Source of the DNA: Mixta sp. Marseille-Q2659
GTDB taxonomy: Bacteria; Pseudomonadota; Gammaproteobacteria; Enterobacterales; Enterobacteriaceae
NCBI RefSeq assembly: GCF_940807255.1
Contig: NZ_CALNWY010000028.1
Span: 1-55,734, forward strand
DNA length: 55,734 nt
Direction of reading: 5' to 3'
The position numbers were made by a program, and so were the translations under genes. Positions 45,413 through 55,682 of this stretch are shown here, piece by piece; position 1 is the first letter of the stretch; each line of letters begins with the position of its first letter. Below the pieces are notes generated by a model. That model was not told the origin of the DNA. It did not search any database and saw only the letters and a list, made by a program, of their open reading frames with translations.

Positions 45413-46882
45413 CTATGATAATGATTCCGTATCCATTAACGGCGCAAGCTGCTGATAAAGGCGGGCAAAGTGTGTGCGCCGCGCCTGATAGTGCTGATGG
45501 CGGGCGCTATCCGGCTGGTGACGCTGCTCTAACGGCAGCGTGGGCAGGAAGGTTTCCGGCGGCGTTTCAGGATGCAGCGCCAGCTGCGCCAGACGGGCGG
45601 CGCCGAGCGCAGGCCCAACATCGCCGCCGCGACAATAATCAAGTGTCTGCCCGCTAATATCTGCCAGCATCTGCCGCCAGAAAGGGCTGCGCGCGCCGCC
45701 GCCGATCAGCATAATGCTGGAAGGACGGATACCGCAGGCATGCACCGCATCCATCCCCGCCGCCAGCGCATAGCCAACGCCTTCCAGCACCGCCAAAGCC
45801 AGCTCCGGCCTGCCGTGCTGATGCGTCAGCCCAAAGAAAACCCCTTTGGCCTGCGGATTGTTGTGCGGCGTGCGTTCGCCGGAAAGATAGGGAAGGAAAA
45901 AGAGCGGCGGCAGATCCGTTCGCGCCCGTTCCGCTTCCGCCAACAGCGCAGGCACATCAGCGCAGCCGGTCAGCGTGGCGGCCCAGTCCAGGCAGGAGGC
46001 GGCGCTGAGCATTACCGACATCAGGTGCCAGCGATTCGGCAGCGCGTGACAGAAGCTGTGTACCGCGCTTTCCGGGTTCGCCAGAAAGCCGTCGCTGACC
46101 ACGAAATAAACGCCGGAGGTGCCCAGCGACAGCATGCCCTGCCCGGCGTTAATCATGCCGGTTCCCACCGCGCCGGCGGCGTTATCGCCGCCACCCGCCG
46201 CGACCGGCACCGAATCCATGCCCCAGCGCTGCGCCAGTTCAGGATGCAGGAAACCGGTAATCTGATTGCCTTCAAACAGCCGGGGCATCTGTGCCTGAGT
46301 CAGGCCGCAGGCCTGCAGCAGCGTATCGCTCCAGCAGCGTTGCGCCACATCCAGCCACAGCGTGCCCGCCGCATCGGACATATCGCTGGCGAACTCGCCG
46401 GTCAGCCGCCAGCGCAGATAATCTTTTGGCAACAGCACCTTCGCAATTCGGGCAAAGATCTCTGGCTCATGCTGCTTTACCCACAGCAGCTTTGGCGCGG
46501 TAAAGCCCGGCATCATCAGGTTGCCGGTAATCCGGCGCGCTTCCGGCACCGCCGCTTCCAGCTGCTGACACTGTGCCTGGCTGCGGCCATCGTTCCATAA
46601 GATCGCCGGACGCAGCGGTTGGTTTTGCGCATCCAACAGCGTTGCGCCATGCATCTGCCCGCTCAGTCCAATCGCCTTAACCTGGCTGAGATCGTGCTGC
46701 TGACGCAGCGCCTGCATGGCGTTATCGGTCGCCTGCCACCAGCTTTCGGCATCCTGTTCGCTCCACAACGGCTGCGGGCGTGAAACCGTCAGCTTTTCCG
46801 TCTGGCTGGCGATAACCTCGCCCGCCTCGCTCAGTAACACCACCTTGACGCCGGAGGTACCTAAATCGATGCCGATCACCAT
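45413..46882 (-). CDS. xylB: XylB, xylulokinase
   Basis: A 489-residue FGGY-family kinase (E. coli XylB 484) that phosphorylates D-xylulose to xylulose 5-phosphate for the pentose phosphate pathway. N-terminal GIDLGTSGVKVVLLSEAGEV, the substrate-site SGQMHGATLLD with WNDGRS, and C-terminal LIGGGARSPFWRQMLADISG are present. It follows xylA by 21 bp on the same strand. The C-terminal tail (TESLS) is slightly longer than in E. coli. Confidence 0.95.
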   Translation of the reverse strand: MVIGIDLGTSGVKVVLLSEAGEVIASQTEKLTVSRPQPLWSEQDAESWWQATDNAMQALRQQHDLSQVKAIGLSGQMHGATLLDAQNQPLRPAILWNDGRSQAQCQQLEAAVPEARRITGNLMMPGFTAPKLLWVKQHEPEIFARIAKVLLPKDYLRWRLTGEFASDMSDAAGTLWLDVAQRCWSDTLLQACGLTQAQMPRLFEGNQITGFLHPELAQRWGMDSVPVAAGGGDNAAGAVGTGMINAGQGMLSLGTSGVYFVVSDGFLANPESAVHSFCHALPNRWHLMSVMLSAASCLDWAATLTGCADVPALLAEAERARTDLPPLFFLPYLSGERTPHNNPQAKGVFFGLTHQHGRPELALAVLEGVGYALAAGMDAVHACGIRPSSIMLIGGGARSPFWRQMLADISGQTLDYCRGGDVGPALGAARLAQLALHPETPPETFLPTLPLEQRHQPDSARHQHYQARRTHFARLYQQLAPLMDTESLS

Positions 46883-46903
46883 GCTGCGGCTCCCTTTATT
46901 TAA

Positions 46904-48223
46904 TTAACGATACAGCCAGCTGTTGACCAGGTTTTCCAGCTGCTCCTGGCGGCCGCTCTGGTGCTGCGGATTAAACTGATGCTGCGCGGCATGCGCGGCC
47001 AGCGCCGACAGTGACATTTCGCCCTGCAAAATCTGCTGGCCCAGCTCGCCGTTCCAGCCGCTGTAGCGCTGCGCCACGCGGCGATCCAGCTCTCCCGCTT
47101 CGATCATGCGTGCCGCCACTTTCAGCGCCAGCGCCATGGTATCCATCGCGCCGATATGACCATAGAACAGATCGTATTTATCGGTGCTTTGACGCCTGAC
47201 TTTGGCATCAAAGTTCAGGCCGCCGGTGGTAAAGCCGCCCGCCTTGATAATCTCATACATCACCAGCGCGTTCTCTTCCACGCTGTTAGGGAACTGGTCA
47301 GTATCCCAGCCCAGCTGCGGATCGCCCCGGTTAGCATCTACCGAACCGAAGATACCCAGCGCGATAGCGGTGGCGATTTCATGATGGAAACTGTGACCCG
47401 CCAGCGTCGCATGGTTCGCCTCGACGTTAACCTTAATCTCTTTTTCCAGGCCGAACTGCTTCAGGAAGCCGTACACCGTTCCCACATCGTAATCATACTG
47501 ATGCTTGGTCGGCTCCTGCGGTTTCGGCTCGATTAACAGCGTGCCCTGGAAGCCGGTTTTATGTTTATGCTCCACCACCATCTGCATAAAGCGGCCAAGC
47601 TGCTCGCGCTCCTGGCGCAGGTCGGTATTCAGCAGGGTTTCATAGCCTTCGCGCCCGCCCCACAGCACATAGTTTTCGCCGCCTAACTGATGCGTCGCCT
47701 GCATGGCGCTGCACACCTGGCTGGCCGCCCAGGCGAACACTTCAGGGTCAGGATTCGAGGCGGCGCCGGCGCCGTAGCGCGGATGGGTAAAACAGTTGGC
47801 GGTGCCCCACAGTAACTTAACGCCGGTCTGCTGCTGTTTCTCCTGCAGCACCTCGGTCATCAGCGCCAGGTTGCGCTGATAGCTTTGCAGCGAATCTCCT
47901 TCCGGCGACACATCCACATCGTGGAAACAGTAAAAAGGCACGTTCAGCTTATAGAAAAATTCAAAGGCGACATCCGCTTTCCGCTTCGCCATTTCCAGCG
48001 CGTCGCCCGCCTTTTGCCAGGGACGATCGAACGCGCCGACGCCGAACATATCCACGCCAGTCCAGCAGAAGGTATGCCAGTAGCAGGCGGCAAAGCGCAG
48101 GTGATCCGCCATACGTTTACCCAGCACGATCTCGTCGGGATTATAGTGACGAAATGCCAGCGGATCGCTGCTGTCCGGCCCCTGATAACTAATGCGTTCA
48201 ATCTGATCGAAATAAGCCTGCAT
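46904..48223 (-). CDS. xylA: XylA, xylose isomerase
   Basis: A 439-residue enzyme (E. coli 440) that converts D-xylose to D-xylulose in the cytoplasm with divalent metals. Catalytic His and Asp are in [12 protein letters not shown], and metal ligands in [30 protein letters not shown] and SVDANRGD. The start [12 protein letters not shown] was chosen by alignment and its TAAGGAGT ribosome site; a longer open frame upstream has no family similarity. It is first in xylAB and divergent from xylFGH. Confidence 0.97.
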   Translation of the reverse strand: MQAYFDQIERISYQGPDSSDPLAFRHYNPDEIVLGKRMADHLRFAACYWHTFCWTGVDMFGVGAFDRPWQKAGDALEMAKRKADVAFEFFYKLNVPFYCFHDVDVSPEGDSLQSYQRNLALMTEVLQEKQQQTGVKLLWGTANCFTHPRYGAGAASNPDPEVFAWAASQVCSAMQATHQLGGENYVLWGGREGYETLLNTDLRQEREQLGRFMQMVVEHKHKTGFQGTLLIEPKPQEPTKHQYDYDVGTVYGFLKQFGLEKEIKVNVEANHATLAGHSFHHEIATAIALGIFGSVDANRGDPQLGWDTDQFPNSVEENALVMYEIIKAGGFTTGGLNFDAKVRRQSTDKYDLFYGHIGAMDTMALALKVAARMIEAGELDRRVAQRYSGWNGELGQQILQGEMSLSALAAHAAQHQFNPQHQSGRQEQLENLVNSWLYR

Positions 48224-48585
48224 CGTTGACTCCTTAACAAGTTGACCGGAAATGGTCAGCAACCAGGCTTCTATTCTGGTAAGCGCCCGAGCCACGCTCA
48301 ATTACGTTATTTCACACCGCAATTGAGATAATTATTAACTGTGCGTCAGCTCGCAAAATAAGGTGAATGGTTGTCTGTTTCTTCGCGAAAACACGCAAAA
48401 AATATTTCCGATCAAAGTTGGTTTACTTAAAAAACAGATCGCCATCATAAAACCAGCAATAAACCAAAAATCGTAACGCCGGGATTAAAATCTGTAATTG
48501 AAGAAAGTCCGCGCTCAGGTCAAGAATTCATCAGCCCGTTCAGGATCGTTCCGATAAAAACACCTCAACCTACAGGGTAATAACG
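48224..48585. promoter_or_regulatory. xylA-xylF divergent control region with XylR operator
   Basis: 362 bp between divergent starts, holding both xyl promoters. On the xylF side, two direct half-sites, AAAAATCGTAA (48466-48476) and AAAATCTGTAATT (48487-48499), lie 21 bp apart. They resemble the known E. coli XylR site upstream of xylF. On the xylA side there are A-rich CGCAAAA repeats (near 48352 and 48393) that could be the second XylR site. A CRP site is expected but not clear. Confidence 0.6.
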
Positions 48586-49578
48586 ATGAAAATGAAACAC
48601 GGATTACTGGCCATCTGCGCTGCGCTGGCTCTGTTTAGTCAGGCTGGCTCCGCAAAAGAGGTTAAGATCGGCATGGCGATTGATGACCTGCGCCTTGAGC
48701 GCTGGCAAAAAGATCGCGATATTTTCGTCAAAAAAGCCGAGGCGCTGGGCGCCAGCGTATTTGTGCAGTCCGCTAACGGCAGCGAAGAAACCCAGATGGC
48801 GCAAATAGAAAATATGATTAACCGCGGCGTCGATGTGCTGGTGATTATTCCCTATAACGGCCAGGTATTAAGTAATGTGATCGCCGAAGCGAAGCAGGAA
48901 GGAATTAAAGTGCTGGCTTACGATCGCATGATTAATAATGCCGATATTGATTTCTATATCTCGTTTGATAATGAAAAAGTGGGCGAACTTCAGGCCCAAA
49001 GTATTGTGAAGCAGGTGCCGCAGGGGAATTATTTCTTAATGGGCGGATCGCCGGTGGATAATAACGCCCGCCTGTTCCGCGACGGCCAAATGAAAGTGCT
49101 GAAGCCGCTGATCGACTCCGGCAAAATCAAGGTGGTCGGCGACCAGTGGGTTGACGCCTGGCTGCCGGAAAACGCGCTGAAAATTATGGAAAACGCCCTG
49201 ACCGCCAACAACAACCATATCGATGCGGTGGTGGCATCAAACGATGCGACCGCTGGCGGCGCGATTCAGGCCCTTTCCGCGCAGGGGCTGGCGGGCAAAG
49301 TGGCGATTTCCGGGCAGGATGCGGACCTTGCGGCGATTAAGCGCATTATGAACGGCACCCAAACCATGACTGTCTATAAACCGATCAGCAAGCTGGCCGA
49401 TGAGGCGGCGAAAATCGCCGTTCAGCTGGGCGACGGCAAACAGCCGCAGTCCAACGCCACGCTCAACAACGGCAAAAAAGCGGTGCCTGCCTGGCTGCTG
49501 ACGCCGATTCCAGTTGATAAAAGCAATATCGACAGCACCGTCGTTGCCGACGGCTTTCACAAAAAGAGCGACCTCTGA
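48586..49578 (+). CDS. xylF: XylF, D-xylose periplasmic binding protein
   Basis: A 330-residue protein (E. coli 330) that binds D-xylose in the periplasm and delivers it to XylGH. A signal peptide, MKMKHGLLAICAALALFSQAGSAKE, is followed by VKIGMAIDDLRLERWQKDRDIF, the xylose-binding N-terminus. VVASNDATAGGAIQALSAQGL and SGQDADLAAIKRIMNGTQTMTVYKP are the C-lobe contacts. The ribosome site is CAGGGTAATAACG, and xylG follows after 45 bp. Confidence 0.96.
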   Translation: MKMKHGLLAICAALALFSQAGSAKEVKIGMAIDDLRLERWQKDRDIFVKKAEALGASVFVQSANGSEETQMAQIENMINRGVDVLVIIPYNGQVLSNVIAEAKQEGIKVLAYDRMINNADIDFYISFDNEKVGELQAQSIVKQVPQGNYFLMGGSPVDNNARLFRDGQMKVLKPLIDSGKIKVVGDQWVDAWLPENALKIMENALTANNNHIDAVVASNDATAGGAIQALSAQGLAGKVAISGQDADLAAIKRIMNGTQTMTVYKPISKLADEAAKIAVQLGDGKQPQSNATLNNGKKAVPAWLLTPIPVDKSNIDSTVVADGFHKKSDL

Positions 49579-49623
49579 GCCCGCTGCCGCCTTTTGGCGG
49601 CAAATCAACCGCTGGAGAATGTC

Positions 49624-51156
49624 ATGACGACGCTGCTGGAAATGAAAAACATTACCAAGCGCTTCGGCGCCGTGAAGGCCGTGGACGATATTTCTTTGCG
49701 CCTTGAGCCGGGCGAAGTGGTGTCGCTGTGCGGCGAAAACGGCTCTGGAAAATCAACGCTGATGAAGGTGCTGTGCGGGCTTTATCCGGCAGGCGACTAC
49801 GAAGGCGAGATCCGCTTTGCCGGCGAGCCGCTGCGTCCAACCACCATCCGCGATACCGAGCGCAAAGGCATTGTCATTATTCATCAGGAGCTGGCGCTGG
49901 TCAGGCAGCTGACGGTGCTGGAAAACATCTTCCTCGGCAGCGAAATCAGCCGGGGCGGCGTGGTGGATGACGAGACGATGGCGCTACGCTGTCAGCGGCT
50001 GCTGAAACAGGTGAAGCTGGATATCTCGCCGCATACGCGCGTCGGTGAGCTGGGCATCGGCCAACAGCAGCTGGTGGAGATCGCCCGCGCGCTGAACAAG
50101 CAGGTGCGCCTGCTGATTCTGGATGAACCGACCTCTTCCCTGACTGAGCAGGAAACCGGCGTACTGCTGGAGATCGTCAAGGATCTGCGCGATCACGGCA
50201 TCGCCTGCGTCTATATCTCGCATAAGCTGAATGAAGTCAAAGCGATTTCCGACACCATCTGCGTTATCCGCGACGGCAAGCATATCGCTACCTGTCCGGC
50301 TGCCGGCCTGAGCGAGGATGACATCATTACCATGATGGTCGGGCGTGAACTCACCGCGCTTTATCCGCGCGAGCCGCATGAACAGGGCGCGGAGATTTTG
50401 CGGGTGGAAAACCTGACCGCCTGGCATCCGGTTAATCGTCATCTGCGGTGTGTAAATAATGTCTCTTTCACGCTGCGGCGCGGAGAGATTCTCGGCATCG
50501 CCGGTCTGGTGGGCGCCGGGCGCACCGAAACCGTTCAGTGTCTTACCGGCCTGTGGCCAGGGCGCTGGGAGGGCGAAGTGACGATCGGCGCGCATCGGGT
50601 GAATCCCAAACGCTGGGATTGCCAGCAGGCCATTCACCATGGCATTGCGATGGTGCCAGAAGACCGCAAAAAAGATGGCATCGTGCCGCTGCTGGGCGTG
50701 GGGAAAAATATCACGCTGGCCGCGCTCGGTCAGTTTAGCGGCCCGCTTTCGGTGCTGGACGAGGCGCGCGAACAGGTTGCCATTAACGAGTCTATCCGCC
50801 AGCTCCGGGTGAAAACCTCCTCGCCGGAGCTGGCGGTAGGCCGACTCAGCGGCGGCAACCAGCAAAAAGCGGTGATCGCCAAATGCCTGCTGCTCAATCC
50901 ACAAATATTAATTCTCGACGAGCCTACGCGCGGCATCGATATTGGCGCCCGCGTCGAAATCTACAAGCTGATCCATCAGCTGGTGCAACAGGGCATCGCC
51001 ATTATCGTGATCTCCTCTGAGCTGCCGGAAGTGCTGGGGCTGAGCGATCGCGTGCTGGTGATGCACGAAGGACAAATCAAAGCTGACCTGCCGAACCTCA
51101 ACCTGACGCAGGAGCAGGTGATGGAAGCGGCGTTGCGGAGTGGACACTATGCTTAA
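49624..51156 (+). CDS. xylG: XylG, xylose ABC transporter ATPase
   Basis: A 510-residue tandem ABC ATPase (E. coli 513). The first domain has Walker [13 protein letters not shown] and [15 protein letters not shown]. The second has a degenerate P-loop [12 protein letters not shown], signature [11 protein letters not shown] and [15 protein letters not shown]. The start [14 protein letters not shown] was chosen for its GGAGAAT site; the frame is open further up without similarity. It overlaps xylH by 8 bases. Confidence 0.95.
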   Translation: MTTLLEMKNITKRFGAVKAVDDISLRLEPGEVVSLCGENGSGKSTLMKVLCGLYPAGDYEGEIRFAGEPLRPTTIRDTERKGIVIIHQELALVRQLTVLENIFLGSEISRGGVVDDETMALRCQRLLKQVKLDISPHTRVGELGIGQQQLVEIARALNKQVRLLILDEPTSSLTEQETGVLLEIVKDLRDHGIACVYISHKLNEVKAISDTICVIRDGKHIATCPAAGLSEDDIITMMVGRELTALYPREPHEQGAEILRVENLTAWHPVNRHLRCVNNVSFTLRRGEILGIAGLVGAGRTETVQCLTGLWPGRWEGEVTIGAHRVNPKRWDCQQAIHHGIAMVPEDRKKDGIVPLLGVGKNITLAALGQFSGPLSVLDEAREQVAINESIRQLRVKTSSPELAVGRLSGGNQQKAVIAKCLLLNPQILILDEPTRGIDIGARVEIYKLIHQLVQQGIAIIVISSELPEVLGLSDRVLVMHEGQIKADLPNLNLTQEQVMEAALRSGHYA

Positions 51157-52324
51157 AACCAATACTGCTATGCTGCCCGCCAGCGGCGGCGGCGCGCCGG
51201 GCAAACTGCGCCTGCTCAATCTCCAGGTGCTAGTGATGCTGGCCGCGATTCTGCTGATTATGCTGTTTTTCACCTGGATGACCGACGGCGCTTATCTGAG
51301 CGCGCGTAACGTCTCCAACCTGCTGCGCCAGACCGCCATTACCGGCATCCTGGCGGTAGGCATGGTGTTTGTGATTATCTCCGCGGAAATCGATCTCTCG
51401 GTTGGCTCGATGATGGGCCTGCTGGGCGGCGCAGCGGCCATTTTCGATGTATGGCTGGGCTGGCCGCTGCCGTTAACTATCATCGTTACGCTGGCGCTCG
51501 GCCTGCTGCTGGGCGCCTGGAACGGCTGGTGGGTCGCCTATCGCAAAGTCCCCTCCTTTATTGTGACGCTGGCCGGGATGCTCGCCTTTCGCGGCGTGCT
51601 GGTCGGCATAACCAACGGCACCACGGTGGCGCCTACCAGTCCGGCGATGTCGCAAATCGGCCAGAGCTATCTGCCCGACGGCATCGGCTTCGGGTTTGGC
51701 ATTATCGGCCTGGGGCTGTTTGTCGCCTGGCAGTGGCGGCTTCGGCTGCGACGTCAGCAGATGGGGCTGGCGCAACAGCCTGCCCGCAACGCGGTAACGC
51801 GTCAGACCATTACCGCGCTGCTGGTGCTGGGCGCTATCTGGCTGCTGAATGATTATCGCGGCGTGCCGACGCCGGTGCTGCTGCTGGCGCTGCTGATGCT
51901 GGCCGGTATGTTTATGGCTACGCGCACCGCGTTTGGCCGTCGCATCTACGCCATTGGCGGCAACCTCGACGCCGCCCGCCTCTCCGGGATTAACGTGGCG
52001 CGCACCAAAATGGCGGTATTTGCCATTAACGGTCTGCTGGTTGCGGTGGCAGGCTTGATCCTCAGCTCGCGCCTCGGCGCCGGTTCACCTTCCGCCGGGA
52101 ACATTGCCGAACTGGACGCCATCGCTGCCTGCGTAATCGGCGGCACCAGCCTGGCGGGCGGGATCGGATCGGTCGCTGGCGCGGTGATGGGCGCCTTTAT
52201 TATGGCCTCGCTGGATAACGGTATGAGCATGATGGATGTCCCCACGTTTTGGCAGTACATCGTGAAGGGCGCCATCCTGCTGCTGGCGGTCTGGATGGAC
52301 TCCGCCACCCGGCGGCGTGTGTAA
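51149..52324 (+). CDS. xylH: XylH, xylose ABC transporter permease
   Basis: A 391-residue inner-membrane protein (E. coli 393) of the CUT2 permease family, very close to E. coli Xyl[58 protein letters not shown] and [33 protein letters not shown]. About ten membrane segments. The start is the ATG that overlaps the xylG stop (ATGCTTAA); a GTG 9 bases upstream is an alternative. Confidence 0.95.
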   Translation: MLKTNTAMLPASGGGAPGKLRLLNLQVLVMLAAILLIMLFFTWMTDGAYLSARNVSNLLRQTAITGILAVGMVFVIISAEIDLSVGSMMGLLGGAAAIFDVWLGWPLPLTIIVTLALGLLLGAWNGWWVAYRKVPSFIVTLAGMLAFRGVLVGITNGTTVAPTSPAMSQIGQSYLPDGIGFGFGIIGLGLFVAWQWRLRLRRQQMGLAQQPARNAVTRQTITALLVLGAIWLLNDYRGVPTPVLLLALLMLAGMFMATRTAFGRRIYAIGGNLDAARLSGINVARTKMAVFAINGLLVAVAGLILSSRLGAGSPSAGNIAELDAIAACVIGGTSLAGGIGSVAGAVMGAFIMASLDNGMSMMDVPTFWQYIVKGAILLLAVWMDSATRRRV

Positions 52325-52415
52325 TCGTCGAAGCAGATCACAGGGCTCACCAATTTTTTTCTGCGTCTGGTTTCGCTGTGGTAATCAAGATGCAGAAGAA
52401 AAAACGGGAGTGATC

Positions 52416-53594
52416 ATGTTTGAAAAACGATTCCGCATTAGCCTGCTGTTTAACGCCAACAAAGTGTATGACCGACAGGTTGTCGAGGGCGTTGGCGAAT
52501 ATCTCCAGGCATCACAGACCGACTGGGATATTTTTATTGAGGAGGATTTTCGCTGCCGTATCGACAATATGCGCGAGTGTCTCGGCGACGGCGTGATCGC
52601 CGACTTCGACGATAAAGAGATCGAGGCGCTGCTGCGTAATGTCGAGGTGCCCATTGTCGGCGTCGGCGGCTCTTATCATCGGCCAGAGGATTATCCGCCG
52701 GTTCACTATATTGCGACCGATAACGCCGCGCTGGTAGAAAGCGCCTTTTCGCACCTGAAAGAGAAAGGCATTAACCGTTTTGCCTTTTATGGCCTACCCG
52801 CCTCCTGCGGCAAACGCTGGGCGCAGGAGCGCGAGCATGCGTTTCGCCAGCGGATGGCGAAAGAGCGTTACCAGGGCGTGATCTATCAGGGAATGGAGAC
52901 GGCGCCCGCCAACTGGCAGCATGCACAAAACCGGCTTGCCGACTGGCTGCAAACGTTGCCGCCGCAGACCGGCATTATCGCCGTTACCGATGCGCGCGCC
53001 CGCCATCTGCTGCAGGTTTGCGAACATCTGAAAATTCCGGTGCCGGAGAAGCTCTGCGTGATCGGTATCGATAATGAAGAGCTGACGCGCTATCTGTCGC
53101 GCGTCGCGCTTTCATCGGTGGCGCAGGGCACCCGCCAGATGGGCTATCAGGCGGCCAAGCTGCTGCATCGCTTGCTGGATCAACAAGCGATGCCGCTGCA
53201 GCGCATTCTGGTGCCGCCGGTTAAGGTGATCGCCCGCCGCTCCACCGACTTTCGTTCCCTGCACGATCCGGCAGTGATTCAGGCGATGCACTATATCCGC
53301 TTCAACGCCTGCAAAGGGATTAAGGTTGAGCAGGTGCTGGATGCGGTAGGCATGTCGCGCTCGAACCTGGAAAAGCGCTTTAAGGATGAAACCGGCGAGA
53401 CAATTCACACCATTATTCACAGCGAGAAGCTGGAGCGCGCACGTACGCTGCTGATCTCCTCGTCTATACCGATTAACGAGATTTCGCAAATGTGCGGCTA
53501 CCCTTCGCTGCAATATTTTTATTCGGTGTTTAAAAAGAGCTACGCCAGTACGCCAAAGGAGTATCGGCAGCAGAATGGCGAGGTGATGAGTTAG
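52416..53594 (+). CDS. xylR: XylR, xylose operon activator
   Basis: A 392-residue regulator, identical in length to E. coli XylR. The N-terminal about 270 residues form a LacI/periplasmic-binding-like xylose-sensing domain (MFEKRFRISLLFNANKVYDRQVVEGV, GIIAVTDARARHLLQVCEHL). The C-terminal about 110 residues are an AraC-type DNA-binding domain with two helix-turn-helix units (IKVEQVLDAVGMSRSNLEKRFK and INEISQMCGYPSLQYFYSVFKKSY). It activates the divergent xylAB and xylFGH promoters with xylose. It lies 91 bp after xylH, following the usual order. Confidence 0.96.
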   Translation: MFEKRFRISLLFNANKVYDRQVVEGVGEYLQASQTDWDIFIEEDFRCRIDNMRECLGDGVIADFDDKEIEALLRNVEVPIVGVGGSYHRPEDYPPVHYIATDNAALVESAFSHLKEKGINRFAFYGLPASCGKRWAQEREHAFRQRMAKERYQGVIYQGMETAPANWQHAQNRLADWLQTLPPQTGIIAVTDARARHLLQVCEHLKIPVPEKLCVIGIDNEELTRYLSRVALSSVAQGTRQMGYQAAKLLHRLLDQQAMPLQRILVPPVKVIARRSTDFRSLHDPAVIQAMHYIRFNACKGIKVEQVLDAVGMSRSNLEKRFKDETGETIHTIIHSEKLERARTLLISSSIPINEISQMCGYPSLQYFYSVFKKSYASTPKEYRQQNGEVMS

Positions 53595-53739
53595 CAAAGG
53601 GCACGGGCCGGTCAGTTACCGACCCGACAATGATAAGAGAACGTTTGTAGAATAATTAGCCGATTATTGAGGCGTAAAGGCTGGCTGTATCACGACGTTT
53701 CCGGTGGTATACTTTGCGCCTCATCGAATGGAATGGAAT

Positions 53740-53834
53740 GGAAGATCGTCGTCTCCGGTGAGGCGGCCGGACTTCAAATCCGGTTGGGGCCGCCAGCGGT
53801 CCCGGGCAGGTTCGACTCCTGTGATCTTCCGCCA
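53740..53834 (+). tRNA. selC: tRNA-Sec(UCA), selC
   Basis: A 95-base tRNA nearly identical to E. coli selC: GGAAGATCGTCGTCTCCGG at the 5' end, a long variable arm with TTGGGGCCGCCAGCGGTCCC, anticodon TCA in GGACTTCAAATCC, the T-arm GGCAGGTTCGACTCCTG and an encoded CCA. The long acceptor stem (GGAAGATC/GATCTTCC) is typical. A -10 element TATACT lies at 53708-53713. It supplies the tRNA charged by SelA and delivered by SelB to the fdoG UGA. selC is a frequent phage and island insertion site, but no integrase or duplicated 3' end is visible here. Confidence 0.98.
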
Positions 53835-53861
53835 ATTCGCCGCTCAAACGCCTTCAGAAGC

Positions 53862-54254
53862 TTATTTAATTTTATTTGCCAGTTCATTAATCTTTCTGGC
53901 GAGACGGCTGTTTTCCTGCTCCAGTTTATTTATCCTGCTGCTTTGGTCAGCAATTTCACGCTCATATTGAGAAATTTTACTTTTCATCTCAGAAAATTCA
54001 CGCTCCTGATTATAGGATCCATTAACACTCGAGTTTTGCGCCGTCTCGAGTTGCTTAAGGGTGCGCTGCATTTCTCTTAATGTATCTTCATTAAAATCTT
54101 GTGAAGGCCTTATATTGTCATTTTGATTATTAAAGATGGCCAGGCCGCGGCTTCGATAAAGATTATCGGTCTTAACCGGCAAACTCTCCGCCTGAATCGC
54201 AGACGAAAACGTTAGCAGTGCAGCAATGGTTAAAGCGCCGGGAAAAAGCTTCAT
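53862..54254 (-). CDS. Secreted coiled-coil protein of unknown function
   Basis: A 130-residue protein with a signal peptide, MKLFPGALTIAALLTFSSAIQAES, and a mature part that is mostly helical. From about residue 55 there is a long heptad-patterned region (MQRTLKQLETAQNS, EREFSEMKSKISQYEREIADQSSRINKLEQENSRLARKINELANKI) predicted to form a coiled coil in the periplasm. The middle (SRGLAIFNNQNDNIRPSQDF) is polar. I do not recognise a family. Its 3' end lies 27 bp from selC on the opposite strand. The lower GC content compared with its neighbours suggests acquisition next to the tRNA gene, but no mobility gene supports this. Confidence 0.7.
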   Translation of the reverse strand: MKLFPGALTIAALLTFSSAIQAESLPVKTDNLYRSRGLAIFNNQNDNIRPSQDFNEDTLREMQRTLKQLETAQNSSVNGSYNQEREFSEMKSKISQYEREIADQSSRINKLEQENSRLARKINELANKIK

Positions 54255-54522
54255 TTTTAAATACTTTTCACGAATGAAGAATAAGAAACTAAAGCGTTAC
54301 ACCTTACCTGGCATCAACTTAACTTCCTTGCTTTGCCTCATGAAATAGTCATTATTCATCAAGATAAAACGCCAGACGGCGGCAAGACGGAGATACTCTT
54401 GCTTTGCTGCTCGGCAGATAGCGCCTCGTTAACAAGCGCACCCTTTCCTGCTTTTACTTTATTCACCTCTCGACATACTATTTGCCACCAGTGATTCACG
54501 TGAATGTAATAAGGAAGCCGGG
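54255..54522. promoter_or_regulatory. Divergent region between the coiled-coil gene and lacI
   Basis: 268 bp with both upstream regions. No operator of the lac type (AATTGTGAGC...) is visible. The ribosome site of lacI is AAGGAAGCCGGG before ATG 54523. Nothing else was recognised. Confidence 0.35.
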
Positions 54523-55605
54523 ATGAAAGCGAAGTCGATAACTCTCTATGATGTGGCGCAGCGTGCCGGCGTCTCTTATCAAACCGTTTCACGCGTGATC
54601 AATCAGGCGGAGAACGTCTCTCCCAAAACCCGGCAGAAAGTGGAGGCGGCGATGGCCGCCCTGAATTATGTGCCTAATCGCGTGGCGCAACAGCTGGCCG
54701 GAAAAATCGGCCATACCATCGGCCTCGCTACCTCCGACCTTTCCCTGCATGCCCCTTCGCAAATTGCTGCCGCTATTAAATCCCGCGCCGGGGAAAAACG
54801 CTTTAACGTGGTTATCTCAATGACCGAGCAAAGCGGCGTCGAGGCCGCCAGAGCCGCGATTAATAATCTGCTGGCGCAGCGTGTGGACGGGTTGATTGTC
54901 AATATTCCACTGGAAGATGAGGACGCACAAAATCTGGCGGCGCTCTGTCAGGATGTGCCGGTGCTTTTTCTGGATGTTTCGCCGCAGCTCAGGGCGAATA
55001 GCGTGATTTTTGATCCTGCCGCAGGCGCGCGTCTGGGCGTTGAGCATCTGTTAACGCTGGGGCATCGCAACATTGCGCTGCTTGCGGGGCCGCAAAGCTC
55101 CGTTTCGGCGCGCCTGCGCTTTGAAGGCTGGCAACAGGCACTGGCACAGCAGCAGCTTCAGCCGGCGGCGATAATGGAAGGCGACTGGAGCGCCCTTTCC
55201 GGTTATCAGCAAGTTTCTCGCCTGCTGAATGATGGCGCGCAGCCCGGCGCAATTCTGGTGGCGAACGATCAGATGGCGCTGGGCGCACTGCGGGCGCTGT
55301 CGGAAGCTGGCCTGCAGGTGCCGGGCGATGTTTCGGTTATCGGCTATGACGACACCGCCGACAGCGCCTGTTTTATTCCGCCGTTAACCACCATTAAGCA
55401 GGACTTCAAAATGTTAGGCAAAGATAGTGTCGAGCGGCTGGTTGAGATGATTTATCAGCCCGATGCGCCGACGCGCTCTGAACTATTGTCGGTCAGCCTG
55501 GTGGAGCGTAAAACCACCGCGGCGCCGGGAGGAAAAAACCTTTCCCCGCAGGCGCTGTCGGAAGCATTAATGCAGCTGGCACGCCAGGCGGCAAGGTTGA
55601 GATAA
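54523..55605 (+). CDS. lacI: LacI, lactose operon repressor
   Basis: A 360-residue protein, the same length as E. coli LacI. The helix-turn-helix SITLYDVAQRAGVSYQTVSRVINQAENVS keeps the YQ-TV-R recognition residues (Tyr, Gln and Arg positions) of LacI itself, so it should bind lac-type operators. The hinge (NYVPNRVAQQLAGK), inducer-binding core (GVEHLLTLGHRNIALLAGPQSSVSARLRFEGW, LVANDQMALGALRALSEAGL, VIGYDDTADSACFIPPLTTIKQDF) and C-terminal tetramerisation heptad (ALSEALMQLARQAARL) are all present. lacZ would be expected downstream, but an IS1 end begins 77 bp after the stop. Confidence 0.93.
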   Translation: MKAKSITLYDVAQRAGVSYQTVSRVINQAENVSPKTRQKVEAAMAALNYVPNRVAQQLAGKIGHTIGLATSDLSLHAPSQIAAAIKSRAGEKRFNVVISMTEQSGVEAARAAINNLLAQRVDGLIVNIPLEDEDAQNLAALCQDVPVLFLDVSPQLRANSVIFDPAAGARLGVEHLLTLGHRNIALLAGPQSSVSARLRFEGWQQALAQQQLQPAAIMEGDWSALSGYQQVSRLLNDGAQPGAILVANDQMALGALRALSEAGLQVPGDVSVIGYDDTADSACFIPPLTTIKQDFKMLGKDSVERLVEMIYQPDAPTRSELLSVSLVERKTTAAPGGKNLSPQALSEALMQLARQAARLR

Positions 55606-55612
55606 CACAGCG

Positions 55613-55632
55613 GGAAATAAAGATTTATTTCC
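55613..55632 (+). terminator. Hairpin downstream of lacI
   Basis: GGAAATAA-AGAT-TTATTTCC is a perfect 8-bp AT-rich stem 8 bases after the lacI stop. No T-run follows at once, so the terminator call is weak. Confidence 0.4.
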
Positions 55633-55682
55633 TTCACGCCCGTCATTGTTATTTAAAATATATTTTTTCTGTAGAGTAATTG

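Noticed and set aside
53740..55682. Genomic island at selC
   Set aside because: No integrase gene and no repeated tRNA 3' end are visible; the neighbouring lacI is an ordinary chromosomal gene.
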